From Candidatus Albibeggiatoa sp. nov. NOAA (GTDB lineage: Bacteria > Pseudomonadota > Gammaproteobacteria > Beggiatoales > Beggiatoaceae), in the NCBI GenBank assembly GCA_025800385.1, contig JAOXRS010000047.1:124001-188000 (forward strand): 64,000 bases of DNA, read 5' to 3'. The position numbers and the translations under genes were made by a program. Each line of letters opens with the position of its first letter. The stretch's first letter is position 1. The notes under the pieces are model-generated. The model saw nothing but the letters and a program-made list of their open reading frames with translations, ran no database searches and was not told the DNA's origin. Shown here piece after piece: positions 26,709-35,289 of this stretch.

Positions 26709-26816
26709 GCTGACCTCTTAGGGTTGGTCGTAATTTAGTATAAAATGGCTTTTACTAATCTTCTCTATTTCAACGGCCTAGCAAACAGGGATTGATCCAG
26801 ACCGCTTATGTCATAC

Positions 26817-27524
26817 CTATGCTGCAATAGTGTCTAAAAATCCAATATTCGGATGCGATTCATCATAACTATCAAATTGATAACCGAATAACTCAATATC
26901 CTGTTTAAAATATTCCGCAACCATTTGTTTCGTCGTTTTGTCATAATAGTCACGATAATCACTGTGGCGGCTTTTGTTTAAATGAGGGAGGGATGTATCT
27001 AAATTAAGATGCTGACATGCTTGATTAAATCCTGTGGCCAAATCTTCAAATCGACCCAAATAATCAACCAATAAATTGCCTTCATCATCCGCAATCGCTT
27101 CAGTTTGGAATTTTGTACCGCCTTTGGGATACGGTCTTTTTGTAGTAATCACCCAGTTTAAATATTCTTCAAACGTTTCCATCGCTTTGATACGTTCATG
27201 ATGAATATGTGTGGTTTCTTTCAAAATGAAGTGACGCATTGATACTTGCCAATCCCAAGGATTACGCACAAAAGCAAATTTAAAGTAATTATCAAATACT
27301 TCTGGATCAAGCTCTTTCTGTACATCTTTGGCTTTGGCATGTAATAACGCCGCTTTCCACATTTCATACATTGGGTTCGGCTTGCCATTCACTTCCGCAG
27401 AAGGTCGGGCAACACGGAAATGCGTAGGTTCTTCAATATAAGGGGCTAACGCATTACCAATGCTGATACCAGCAACTTTAGTCACATGGAAAAAAATGAA
27501 TTTATGGCTGTGAGAAATGAGCAT
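26817..27524 (-). CDS. Sulfotransferase family 2-like protein
   Basis: A cytosolic protein of 235 residues. The N-terminal strand-loop FIFFHVTKVAGIS is the PAPS 5'-phosphosulfate-binding loop of membrane-type sulfotransferases, and FAFVRNPWDW is the 3'-phosphate-binding motif. Such enzymes transfer sulfate from PAPS to glycans or small molecules; the acceptor is unknown. The frame is open to an ATG at 27554, but AGGA lies 8 bases upstream of the ATG at 27524, and that start puts the PAPS loop near the N-terminus as usual, so I prefer it. It sits between proS (42 bases upstream of the longer start) and the P-type ATPase. Confidence 0.8.
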   Translation of the reverse strand: MLISHSHKFIFFHVTKVAGISIGNALAPYIEEPTHFRVARPSAEVNGKPNPMYEMWKAALLHAKAKDVQKELDPEVFDNYFKFAFVRNPWDWQVSMRHFILKETTHIHHERIKAMETFEEYLNWVITTKRPYPKGGTKFQTEAIADDEGNLLVDYLGRFEDLATGFNQACQHLNLDTSLPHLNKSRHSDYRDYYDKTTKQMVAEYFKQDIELFGYQFDSYDESHPNIGFLDTIAA

Positions 27525-27531
27525 GTTATGA

Positions 27532-27536
27532 TCCTG
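27532..27536 (-). promoter_or_regulatory. Shine-Dalgarno supporting the shorter sulfotransferase start
   Basis: CAGGA on the minus strand is about 7-8 bases before the ATG at 27524. No comparable site precedes the ATG at 27554. Confidence 0.45.
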
Positions 27537-27596
27537 TTTTTTAGGACTGGCCATCCGTTTTACATAAAGCCGCCAGCCCTTAAGAGTGAATATGAC

Positions 27597-29312
27597 TTAA
27601 TCCGTTAATTTACCTTGTAAAAAACTCACCACTTCATCAAGTGGCACGTCTTGAGCACTTTCTTTCGACTGACGGTTTTGATATTCCATCACACCTTTAT
27701 CCAGACCTTTTTCACCAATCACTAAACGATGTGGCACACCAATCAATTCCATATCCGCGAACATCACCCCCGCACGCTCTTTACGATCATCAAATAAAAC
27801 ATCAATGCCTAAATTGGTTAAGGTTTGATACATGTTTTCAGCCGCTTCACGTACCCGCTGAGATTTGTGCATGTTCATTGGTAAAATCGCAATGCTAAAT
27901 GGTGCAATCGCTTGAGGCCAAATAATGCCGCGATCATCATGATTTTGCTCAATCGCAGACGCAACCAAACGAGACACACCAATACCATAACAACCCATGG
28001 TTAATACAGTTGACTGGCCTTTTTCATCTAATACAGTGGCTTGCATCGCTTCACTATATTTTTGACCTAATTGGAAAATGTGACCCACTTCGATACCACG
28101 CGCAATGTTCAATTTGCCTTGGCCGTCTGGACTTGGATCGCCCACTTCTACATTACGAATATCTGCCACTTTTGGTTCTGGTACATCACGACCCCAATTC
28201 ACATCCACTAAATGCTGGCCGTCTTGATTTGCACCGCATACAAAATCAACCAAATGCGCCGCGCTACGATCTGCAATCACGGGAATATTTAAACCAACCA
28301 CACCGATAGAACCAATATCACAACCGACTGTAGCTTTGATTTCTTCAGGTGTTGCAAAAGTAAACGGTTCTGCCACTTCTGGTAATTTTTCCGCTTTAAT
28401 CGCATTCAAGGTATGATCGCCCCGTACCACCAAGGCCACTAAACTATTATCCACACCTTTCACGATCAAGGTCTTAATGGTTTGGTTAGGTTTGACGTTA
28501 AGGAATTCACTGACTTCATCAATGGTATGTTGGTTAGGGGTTGCCACAGCCGCGCTTAATTTAGATTGTGGTGCAGGACGTTCACCTTCTGGGGCTAATG
28601 CTTCGGCTAATTCCACATTTGCTGCATATTGACTGGTATCGCTGTAGGCAATCGCATCTTCACCCGAGTCGGCTAAAACATGAAACTCATGTGAGGCACT
28701 GCCGCCGATGTTGCCCGTATCCGCTAACACAGGACGGAATTTTAAACCTAAGCGGGTAAAAATATTATTATACGTTTCGAACATCACATCATAGGTTTCT
28801 TGCAATGATGGCTGATCCAAATGGAATGAATATGCATCTTTCATTAAGAATTCACGCGCCCGCATCACGCCAAAACGAGGACGCACTTCATCACGGAATT
28901 TAGTTTGAATTTGATAAAAATTAGCAGGTAATTGCTTATAACTGCGGACTTCACGGCGGATTAAATCGGTGATAATTTCTTCATGCGTAGGGCCAAAACA
29001 AAAATCGCGTTCATGACGGTCGTTGATGCGTAATAATTCAGAGCCATATTGTTCCCAACGGCCAGACTCTTGCCATAATTCAGAAGGTTGAATTGCTGGC
29101 ATTAAGACTTCCTGTGCGCCAGACTTGTCCATTTCATCACGTACAATGCTTTCTACTTTACGTAATACCCGTAAGCCTAACGGCAACCATGTATATAAAC
29201 CCGCAGCCAAACGACGGATTAAACCCGCGCGTAGCATGAGCTGATGGCTAATCACTTCCGCATCAGCAGGCGTTTCTTTTAAAGTGGACAGTAAAAAACG
29301 AGTTGTACGCAT
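27597..29312 (-). CDS. proS: Prolyl-tRNA synthetase
   Basis: A class II aminoacyl-tRNA synthetase of bacterial type, 571 residues from the ATG at 29312 ([20 protein letters not shown], the family's standard beginning). A 24-residue upstream extension in the open frame is not conserved. Motif 2 and 3 regions are visible ([27 protein letters not shown]). The INS editing domain that removes mis-charged Ala-tRNAPro is present at about residues 235-375 ([17 protein letters not shown]-type and VGCDIGSIG segments). The anticodon-binding domain is C-terminal ([19 protein letters not shown]). Minus strand, first gene before the sulfotransferase. Confidence 0.96.
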   Translation of the reverse strand: MRTTRFLLSTLKETPADAEVISHQLMLRAGLIRRLAAGLYTWLPLGLRVLRKVESIVRDEMDKSGAQEVLMPAIQPSELWQESGRWEQYGSELLRINDRHERDFCFGPTHEEIITDLIRREVRSYKQLPANFYQIQTKFRDEVRPRFGVMRAREFLMKDAYSFHLDQPSLQETYDVMFETYNNIFTRLGLKFRPVLADTGNIGGSASHEFHVLADSGEDAIAYSDTSQYAANVELAEALAPEGERPAPQSKLSAAVATPNQHTIDEVSEFLNVKPNQTIKTLIVKGVDNSLVALVVRGDHTLNAIKAEKLPEVAEPFTFATPEEIKATVGCDIGSIGVVGLNIPVIADRSAAHLVDFVCGANQDGQHLVDVNWGRDVPEPKVADIRNVEVGDPSPDGQGKLNIARGIEVGHIFQLGQKYSEAMQATVLDEKGQSTVLTMGCYGIGVSRLVASAIEQNHDDRGIIWPQAIAPFSIAILPMNMHKSQRVREAAENMYQTLTNLGIDVLFDDRKERAGVMFADMELIGVPHRLVIGEKGLDKGVMEYQNRQSKESAQDVPLDEVVSFLQGKLTD

Positions 29313-29766
29313 AAATAAAGCCTTAAAGATCGTTATAGATTTTGTCAGAGAATATAGAAGATGTATTTTACTGTAAATTATCAATGTCGGCTAAATTTTA
29401 CGTGTATTTTGTCATTTTAAAAATAGTCATACGTAAAAAGCAGAATGGTGGTGCATAAAAAATAGTTTTATACATATACATAACTCATTTAATAAAAAGA
29501 CAATAGGCGGCTTTTTTTGATATTAAAAGAGCTTGTTATTTAATCGATGCATAACCAAATATAAAATATGCTTATTAGGCCAAGCATAATTAGTAACATT
29601 TTGATTTCCTAGACCAATAGCAATCATTACATGATTATAAAAGTATCGTGTAAATTGGCTATTATATTGCGTGCAATACTAGGGAAAATCAGGCCAGAGC
29701 TTCCATATTAAATCGTCTTTCCATCTATCTCATTAGTTTTTATTTTTTCATAACGGAGGAAGGGTT
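29313..29766. other. 454-bp divergent intergenic region
   Basis: This separates proS (minus) from the binding-protein/kinase pair (plus). It is AT-rich with several poly-A/T tracts, for example near 29508-29518. It must contain two promoters, but I could not place either reliably. No ORF or structured RNA was recognised. Confidence 0.4.
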
Positions 29767-30807
29767 ATGTTGAAGAAACTAGTATCAATGTTGTTAATCT
29801 GCCTACCACTTAACGTCATGGCTGAATCTCCTACTGAACTTATTGTATATAACTGGACTGACTATCTGGACGAAGGGGTGATACAGGAGTTTGAACAACG
29901 CTTTAATGCCAAAGTGAACCAAGCTTATTTTGAATCTGATGATGCACGCAATAAGATGTTATTTAGAACCCATGGCAAAGGTTATGATGTGATCTTAGCA
30001 ACGGGTGATGATGTTGATAAATATCAAAAAAGTGGCTGGATTTTACCTTTAGGTGCAGAAAAAGTCCCAAATCTTAAATATGCGATGCCACGTTGGGTTG
30101 ATGCTTGGCCACAAACCAAAGAGTATGCTGTACCTTATTTGTGGGGAACAACGGGGATTATCTATCGTTCTGATTTGGTTAAAGAAGAAATTACCAGTTG
30201 GAAGCAATTGTATGAACCCGAAGAGTATTTAAAAGGCAAAATTCTAGTATTTGATATGCATCGGTCTGTAATCGGTCTTGCTCTGAAATCTTTAGGTTAT
30301 CCATTTAATAATGAAAACATGAAGGAGCTGAAAGAAGCAGAAAAGCTATTATTGCACCTCAAACCATATGTACAAGCCTTTGATACTTTTAGCCTTGATG
30401 AAACAGCGGGCATTGTAACGGGCGATACTTGGATGGGACAGGGTTGGAATGGGGATGCACTTACTTTACAAGAGCTTAATCCAGCAATTGAATATGTTGT
30501 ACCAAAAGAAGGTACTGAATTATGGGTCGATTACTTTGTGGTTTCCAGCCAATCTAAAGTGCCAGAACTCGCCATACAATTTGTCAATTTTATACAAGAC
30601 CCCAAAATCAATGCTTTAAGTGCAGAGGCATTGTCATTTGCGACAACCAATAGTGAAGCTAAGGCTTTTCTATCAGAAGAACACTTAAACAACCCTATTA
30701 TCTATCCTGATGAGGCTACACTTGCCAATTCAGAGTTTGATATAGCCCCTTCATCATCTCGGGTAAAACGCAAATTTATCATGATATGGTCTAAATTAAC
30801 CCACTAA
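29767..30807 (+). CDS. PotD/PotF-type periplasmic solute-binding protein
   Basis: 346 residues with a Sec signal peptide (MLKKLVSMLLICLPLNVMA). The mature protein starts with the hallmark of spermidine/putrescine-binding proteins, LIVYNWTDYLDEGVIQEFE, and continues with KGYDVILATGDDVDKY, YLWGTTGIIYRS and WNGDA, in the order seen in PotD/PotF. It should bind a polyamine or similar cation in the periplasm. No potABC transporter genes are present. Instead a histidine kinase begins 15 bases after the stop codon, suggesting the protein is a ligand receptor for signalling rather than uptake. A strong SD (CGGAGGAAGG) precedes the ATG. Confidence 0.88.
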   Translation: MLKKLVSMLLICLPLNVMAESPTELIVYNWTDYLDEGVIQEFEQRFNAKVNQAYFESDDARNKMLFRTHGKGYDVILATGDDVDKYQKSGWILPLGAEKVPNLKYAMPRWVDAWPQTKEYAVPYLWGTTGIIYRSDLVKEEITSWKQLYEPEEYLKGKILVFDMHRSVIGLALKSLGYPFNNENMKELKEAEKLLLHLKPYVQAFDTFSLDETAGIVTGDTWMGQGWNGDALTLQELNPAIEYVVPKEGTELWVDYFVVSSQSKVPELAIQFVNFIQDPKINALSAEALSFATTNSEAKAFLSEEHLNNPIIYPDEATLANSEFDIAPSSSRVKRKFIMIWSKLTH

Positions 30808-30822
30808 GTAGGTAACGCCACA

Positions 30823-32730
30823 TTGTTACTTAGAACCAAGATTCTTTTTGTTTTAGCGCCTTTTGTTATTTTACCCTTGCTTGGTGTGGGTTGGATTGCT
30901 TTTGGAAAATTGAAATCAACCAGTGAAAATGCTGTATTCCGCCAGATGGCAACCTTATTGAATCAAGTTGAGTTACATGTTGACTCACATAGAAATGCAG
31001 CTTTGGCCAATATTGAGTTATTTGCAAGCTCTGAGTTACTTGAAAGCTATATTTTTATGCCCGAATATGAACGTTACGCGGTTGGGCTGTTATCACTGAT
31101 GGAGTTGTTTTCTAATTACAATCGTTCCCACCCTGAGTATTATGAAATTCGCGTATTGCTATTAGATGGATATGAAGACATACGTTTTGCACCCGAAGAT
31201 ATACCTAACATCACCGAAGATGAAAGTGAAACCGATTATTTTCAACGCATTCAAGCCAATAGCAAAAATATTTACTTCGAGTATTTATTAAGTCCCGATA
31301 TTAACCGTACTATATTAATGGTTTCAAAACCTTTGTACTATGTTGATCCTTTACTTGATAGTACGGCCGCAACAAAACGTAAGTTACGTGCTTATTTAGT
31401 ACTCAGCATTCACCTTGATTTTATTCAACAGCAAATCGCGCGTATCAAAATCGTGGACAATGGTTCTTTGTTTTTAACTAATGCAGAGGGCACGGTCATA
31501 TTTGGTTCAAATACATTTCCCACTTCATTTCAACTCCCAGCTCCTCTGATTCAACAAGCACAACATACAAAGATGAGTGACCCTATATTGAGTCAAGTTG
31601 AAAACCAAAGTTTTTTATTTCAAGCACATAAATTAGACAAAAACTTAATATTATTCACAGCTTTACCTGAGCAAGCATTGTTAAAGGAAGCCTATTCGCT
31701 CGCAAGTATTGTGATCGGCATATTATTGTTAACAACAATTGTAACCGTTGCATTCTTATTCTTCGTTTTAGACTATCTTATTGTCAATCCACTACATAAG
31801 TTGGGTGTTGCGATGGAGCATATTGAGTCGGGGAAATTTGATATTCAATTGAATTGGCATAAAAATGATGAAATCAGTTGTTTAGCTAAGCAATTTGAGA
31901 CCATGGTCGCCAGCTTATATGAAACCCAGCAATTAAGACACAAAGCGCAACAAGAATTAGAGCAGTTGAACCAAGAACTTGAGCAAAGAATACAGAGACG
32001 CACCACACAATTAGAAGCGGCTAACAATGACTTAGTTAAATTAAACCAAGAAAAAAATGAATTTTTAGGTATTGTTGCACATGATTTGAAAAACCCATTA
32101 CAAGCGATTCAAGGATCAGCAGAGTTGATTTCAGTCATGACGAGTGATCCAGAAATTCTTGATTTTTCACACATGATTGGTGTGAGTTCTGAGCGTATGT
32201 TTGATTTAATTACCAATCTGTTAGATGTAAATGCGATTGAGTCTGGACAAATCAAAGTCAGCTTGAAAGATATGGACATCTTGCCAATTTTGCAAAAAGT
32301 CGTGACTGAGTACAATAAAAAAGCCCAGCAGAAAAATATTCAAATCCACTTTGATCCTGATGCATCAGAATATTCAGCTTATGCAGATGCCAATACAATT
32401 CATCAAGTTTTAGATAATCTTGTCTCTAACGCAGTCAAATATTCTCCATTCGACAAACAAATTTATATTCGAATCTCACATCGTATAGAAAAAGTAAGGG
32501 TCGAAATTCAAGATGAAGGCGCGGGCATTAGCCAAGAAGATCAAGCAAAATTGTTCGGCAAATTCACACGTTTATCAACCAAACCCACTGGTGGCGAGCA
32601 CTCAACAGGCCTAGGTTTATTTATTGTTAAGAAACTGGTTAATACTTTAAGTGGTGATGTCTGGTGTGAAAGTGAATTAGGCAAAGGCACTTGTTTTATT
32701 GTCGAACTAGGCGCAACAAATTTGCCCTAA
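30823..32730 (+). CDS. Membrane sensor histidine kinase paired with PotD-like protein
   Basis: 635 residues from a TTG start, the first start-like codon after the upstream stop; SD AGGT lies about 11 bases away. One helix lies at about residues 7-27, a periplasmic Cache-like sensor at about 30-285, a second helix at about 288-318 and HAMP at about 320-372. A Gln/Leu-rich coiled coil precedes the H box VAHDLKNPLQ with His420. The ATPase domain shows NLVSNAVKYS, DEGAGISQED and STGLGLFIVKKL. It has no receiver, and no response regulator gene is adjacent, so its output partner is elsewhere. The 15-base spacing from the binding-protein gene indicates an operon and suggests the loaded binding protein docks on the periplasmic domain. 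Confidence 0.9.
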   Translation: MLLRTKILFVLAPFVILPLLGVGWIAFGKLKSTSENAVFRQMATLLNQVELHVDSHRNAALANIELFASSELLESYIFMPEYERYAVGLLSLMELFSNYNRSHPEYYEIRVLLLDGYEDIRFAPEDIPNITEDESETDYFQRIQANSKNIYFEYLLSPDINRTILMVSKPLYYVDPLLDSTAATKRKLRAYLVLSIHLDFIQQQIARIKIVDNGSLFLTNAEGTVIFGSNTFPTSFQLPAPLIQQAQHTKMSDPILSQVENQSFLFQAHKLDKNLILFTALPEQALLKEAYSLASIVIGILLLTTIVTVAFLFFVLDYLIVNPLHKLGVAMEHIESGKFDIQLNWHKNDEISCLAKQFETMVASLYETQQLRHKAQQELEQLNQELEQRIQRRTTQLEAANNDLVKLNQEKNEFLGIVAHDLKNPLQAIQGSAELISVMTSDPEILDFSHMIGVSSERMFDLITNLLDVNAIESGQIKVSLKDMDILPILQKVVTEYNKKAQQKNIQIHFDPDASEYSAYADANTIHQVLDNLVSNAVKYSPFDKQIYIRISHRIEKVRVEIQDEGAGISQEDQAKLFGKFTRLSTKPTGGEHSTGLGLFIVKKLVNTLSGDVWCESELGKGTCFIVELGATNLP

Positions 32731-33061
32731 TCTGATAAACAACTTAAATTAAATACTCTTTTTTCCCAGCATACGTATTCATCACGTGCTTTAGAACGCA
32801 CTTTCTGAACTCTCACTTCAAACTTGACTTATCGTGTTCTAACAAGTCTTTTCTTAAATTAATCATCTCAATAATCATAAAAATTAAATACAGATTATTT
32901 CCAAACAAATTAAAAACATACTTTTTAAAATTTGATTATTAAAGATTTAAGAAAACTCCTTTTGTGCAAACAAAACCAAGCATAGCCGTCCTTTATAACG
33001 ATCTAACAAATAAATTTATTTTTACAATCACACTACCCATCAAAGCAGCTAGGAAAATCAT
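32731..33061. other. 331-bp intergenic region
   Basis: AT-rich sequence between the kinase and the acidic membrane protein. No clear terminator hairpin follows the kinase. The only notable site is the AGGA about 7 bases before the next ATG. Nothing else was recognised. Confidence 0.4.
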
Positions 33062-33910
33062 ATGTTTTCTTTTAACGATGAACAAGAGTATGAAAATTCA
33101 GAGGAATCTGCTGAGCAGTACGAAGAAACTGAAGCGTATGTTGAGCAACCTGAAGAAGCTGAGTATGCTGAACAATATGAAGAGCCTGAACAAGTCGAGT
33201 ATACCGAGCAATATGAAGAAGTTGAAGAATATACTGAATCATTAGTGTGCTCCACCGAAGAAGAGCTAGCAAATGCCGAAATATTAGATAATGACGTTGA
33301 CGAACAGGAAGCAGAAGAAATTGAGGTCTCAGTTGAAATAGAAGTCACTGAACAAGAACCTCAATACTCTGAACCAGAGTCTCAACTACTTGAAGACCCA
33401 GAAACACCAGACCGTGAATCGAAACAGTCTGAAGACGAAGAAGAGGAATTAAAAAAATCCAACACTGCCAAAGCTGAAGATGAACCAGAAACCCCAAAAG
33501 CAGAAGAAGAGCAAGAAGAGGGTTCAAGTATTTTAGGTATGATATTAGGTATTATCCTGTTTCCAATAGGGTTAGTGCTTTTCTTAAGTATGCCACTTAG
33601 ATATGTGGATTCACTTTCTGCCCCTCCTCCAGACCTTACAGATTTAACAGCAACAGCTCCACCTACTTTATTGGGTGCACTTGCTGCAGCCTTCATTGGT
33701 TACGTTTTGGCAGCATGGGGATACCGATTGTTTAGGGGTCGTCAAAACCCTTTGCTACTTTCTAGTACAACATTTAGTTTAGGCGGTCTTATTTTTATTG
33801 CTGTCGGTTTGAGTGCTGGTGAACCTGCTGGTATGAGTGTCAGTTTTGGTCTTGCTGCCTTGCTGATATTCTTTGCATTTGTGCGTCGAAATAAAGACAA
33901 ACTCCAATAA
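33062..33910 (+). CDS. Acidic-repeat membrane protein, unknown
   Basis: 282 residues in two halves. Residues 1-155 are extremely Glu-rich with few hydrophobics, with imperfect repeats of EQYEE-type and EYTEQYEE-type units (about 15-60). There is no signal peptide, so this half is probably cytoplasmic and disordered. The second half has about four membrane helices (about 158-180, 200-222, 237-255, 258-275), ending in a basic RRNKDKLQ tail. The SD AGGA precedes the ATG. No family was recognised. The acidic arm could bind cations or basic proteins; that is a guess. Strong Glu bias makes long shadow frames on the other strand, which are not genes. Confidence 0.68.
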   Translation: MFSFNDEQEYENSEESAEQYEETEAYVEQPEEAEYAEQYEEPEQVEYTEQYEEVEEYTESLVCSTEEELANAEILDNDVDEQEAEEIEVSVEIEVTEQEPQYSEPESQLLEDPETPDRESKQSEDEEEELKKSNTAKAEDEPETPKAEEEQEEGSSILGMILGIILFPIGLVLFLSMPLRYVDSLSAPPPDLTDLTATAPPTLLGALAAAFIGYVLAAWGYRLFRGRQNPLLLSSTTFSLGGLIFIAVGLSAGEPAGMSVSFGLAALLIFFAFVRRNKDKLQ

Positions 33911-33920
33911 ATCACACTTA

Positions 33921-33944
33921 TAAAAAAGGGCACATTAAGTGCCC
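33921..33944 (-). terminator. Intrinsic terminator of phosphoribulokinase gene
   Basis: GGGCAC (33928-33933) and GTGCCC (33939-33944) form a perfect stem with a 5-base loop. Read on the minus strand it is followed by CTTTTTTA. It lies about 30 bases past the prk stop. It may also slow plus-strand transcripts of the acidic protein. Confidence 0.8.
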
Positions 33945-33974
33945 CCTCAATATCAATTCAGACCTGTTTAGACA

Positions 33975-34856
33975 TTAGCTTTCACGTAAAGCTTGACGGC
34001 GTTTCTCCATCATTTTGTGAATAATTGGCGCAAAAATAAGCTGCATTGCAAAACCCATTTTTCCACCCGGTACAACTAAGGTATTTGGGCGAGACATGAA
34101 AGAGTCATGAATCATTGATAACAAATATGGAAAATCTTGGTTGCGATATTTATTAAAACGAATCACCACTAAACTTTCATCCGCTGTTGGAATATCACGA
34201 GATACAAACGGGTTCGACGTATCAACCAATGGTACACGCTGAAAATTAATATGCGTTTTTGAAAACTGTGGGGTAATGTAATTCACATAATCAGGCATCC
34301 GACGCAAGATAGTATGAGTGACCGCTTCAGCAGAATAACCACGCTCACTGGTATCACGGCTGATTTTCTGAATCCACTCTAAGTTAACGCTAGGCACGAC
34401 ACCCACTAACAAATCAACCCACTGGTGTGCATTCGCGGTTTCAGTTTGAATTGCACCATGCAAGCCTTCATAAAATAATAAATCCGTATCTGCTTCAATA
34501 TCTTCCCAAGGTGTAAACGTACCGGGTTCTTGACCGTAAGGCTCGGCTTCATCTTCATTGTGCAAGTAATAACGCTTTTGTCCTGTACCCGTTTGACCAT
34601 ACTGGCGAAATAATTCTTCTAACTTATCAAATAAATTTGCCTCAGGGCCGAAATGGCTAAGATGTTTTCCATCTTTTTCCGCTTCAGCAATAGCCTCTTT
34701 CATTTGTTTACGGTCATAGCGGTGGAAACTATCACCTTCAATAACAGCAGGTTTTATACGCTCACGGCGAAACATATCCTCAAATGCTTTTTTTACCGTT
34801 GTTGTTCCCGCGCCTGAAGAACCCGTAATTGCAATAACTGGATGTAATGCAGACAT
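33975..34856 (-). CDS. prkB: Phosphoribulokinase
   Basis: Calvin-cycle enzyme phosphorylating ribulose 5-phosphate to ribulose 1,5-bisphosphate with ATP; 293 residues, the length of the octameric proteobacterial type. The P-loop is TGSSGAGTTT (11-20), followed by IEGDSFHRYDR with the catalytic Asp. FYEGLHG is the second conserved acidic motif, and SRDTSERGYS and RRMPDYVNYITPQF are family signatures. A strong SD (GGAGGAG) precedes the ATG. RuBisCO genes are not in the window, so prk is separate from any cbb operon. Its presence is the best evidence here for autotrophic carbon fixation. Confidence 0.95.
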   Translation of the reverse strand: MSALHPVIAITGSSGAGTTTVKKAFEDMFRRERIKPAVIEGDSFHRYDRKQMKEAIAEAEKDGKHLSHFGPEANLFDKLEELFRQYGQTGTGQKRYYLHNEDEAEPYGQEPGTFTPWEDIEADTDLLFYEGLHGAIQTETANAHQWVDLLVGVVPSVNLEWIQKISRDTSERGYSAEAVTHTILRRMPDYVNYITPQFSKTHINFQRVPLVDTSNPFVSRDIPTADESLVVIRFNKYRNQDFPYLLSMIHDSFMSRPNTLVVPGGKMGFAMQLIFAPIIHKMMEKRRQALRES

Positions 34857-35289
34857 AAACTCCTCCTCAGAATTATAAGTTGTGTTTTCTTTTTATAAGT
34901 TGTAATGATTTAACTAAAAAATTGTTTTATAGGTTATTATTAACTTACAGCTGACTTCGTAAGGAACAATAGTATTAAACGATTTACAGGATTGTTAAAA
35001 CGATTATTTTTTATGTAAAGTATAAGTTTTCATTATAATTTAATAATATTAGGAAGTTGTGATGATAAAGCTAGCAATATTAATTGGCTATCTTAAAAAT
35101 ATTTTATTTTTGCTTATAGTAGTTGATTGAACAATATAAGAAAGTCATCTGTTATATTGGAATAATTAGTGAATAAAAACGACAAAGGATAAACCATGAT
35201 GCTTTTTGACTGATTGCAACGCGGTTTAAATTTATCTTAGCGTTATACTACCCACCGCAATCTAAATAGCTTTGAAACTGGACACTGGC
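34857..35289. other. 433-bp divergent intergenic region with possible leader peptide
   Basis: This lies between prk (minus) and a hybrid kinase (plus). It is very AT-rich at the prk side. Near the kinase, an SD-like AAAGGAT precedes a five-codon ORF (MMLFD, 35196-35213). Immediately after is an interrupted hairpin (ATTGC..GGT with ACCGCAAT, 35213-35260). The arrangement could be a translational leader; see findings. Confidence 0.4.

Noticed and set aside
32964-33245. Plus-strand 93-codon ORF starting before the acidic protein
   Set aside because: It overlaps the acidic-repeat gene in another frame. Its Lys/Asn/Ser-rich product is a frame shadow of Glu codons and its start has no SD.
33058-33348. 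Minus-strand Ser/Tyr/Cys-rich ORF, metallothionein-like at first sight
   Set aside because: It is the antisense shadow of repeated GAA/GAG codons in the acidic protein.
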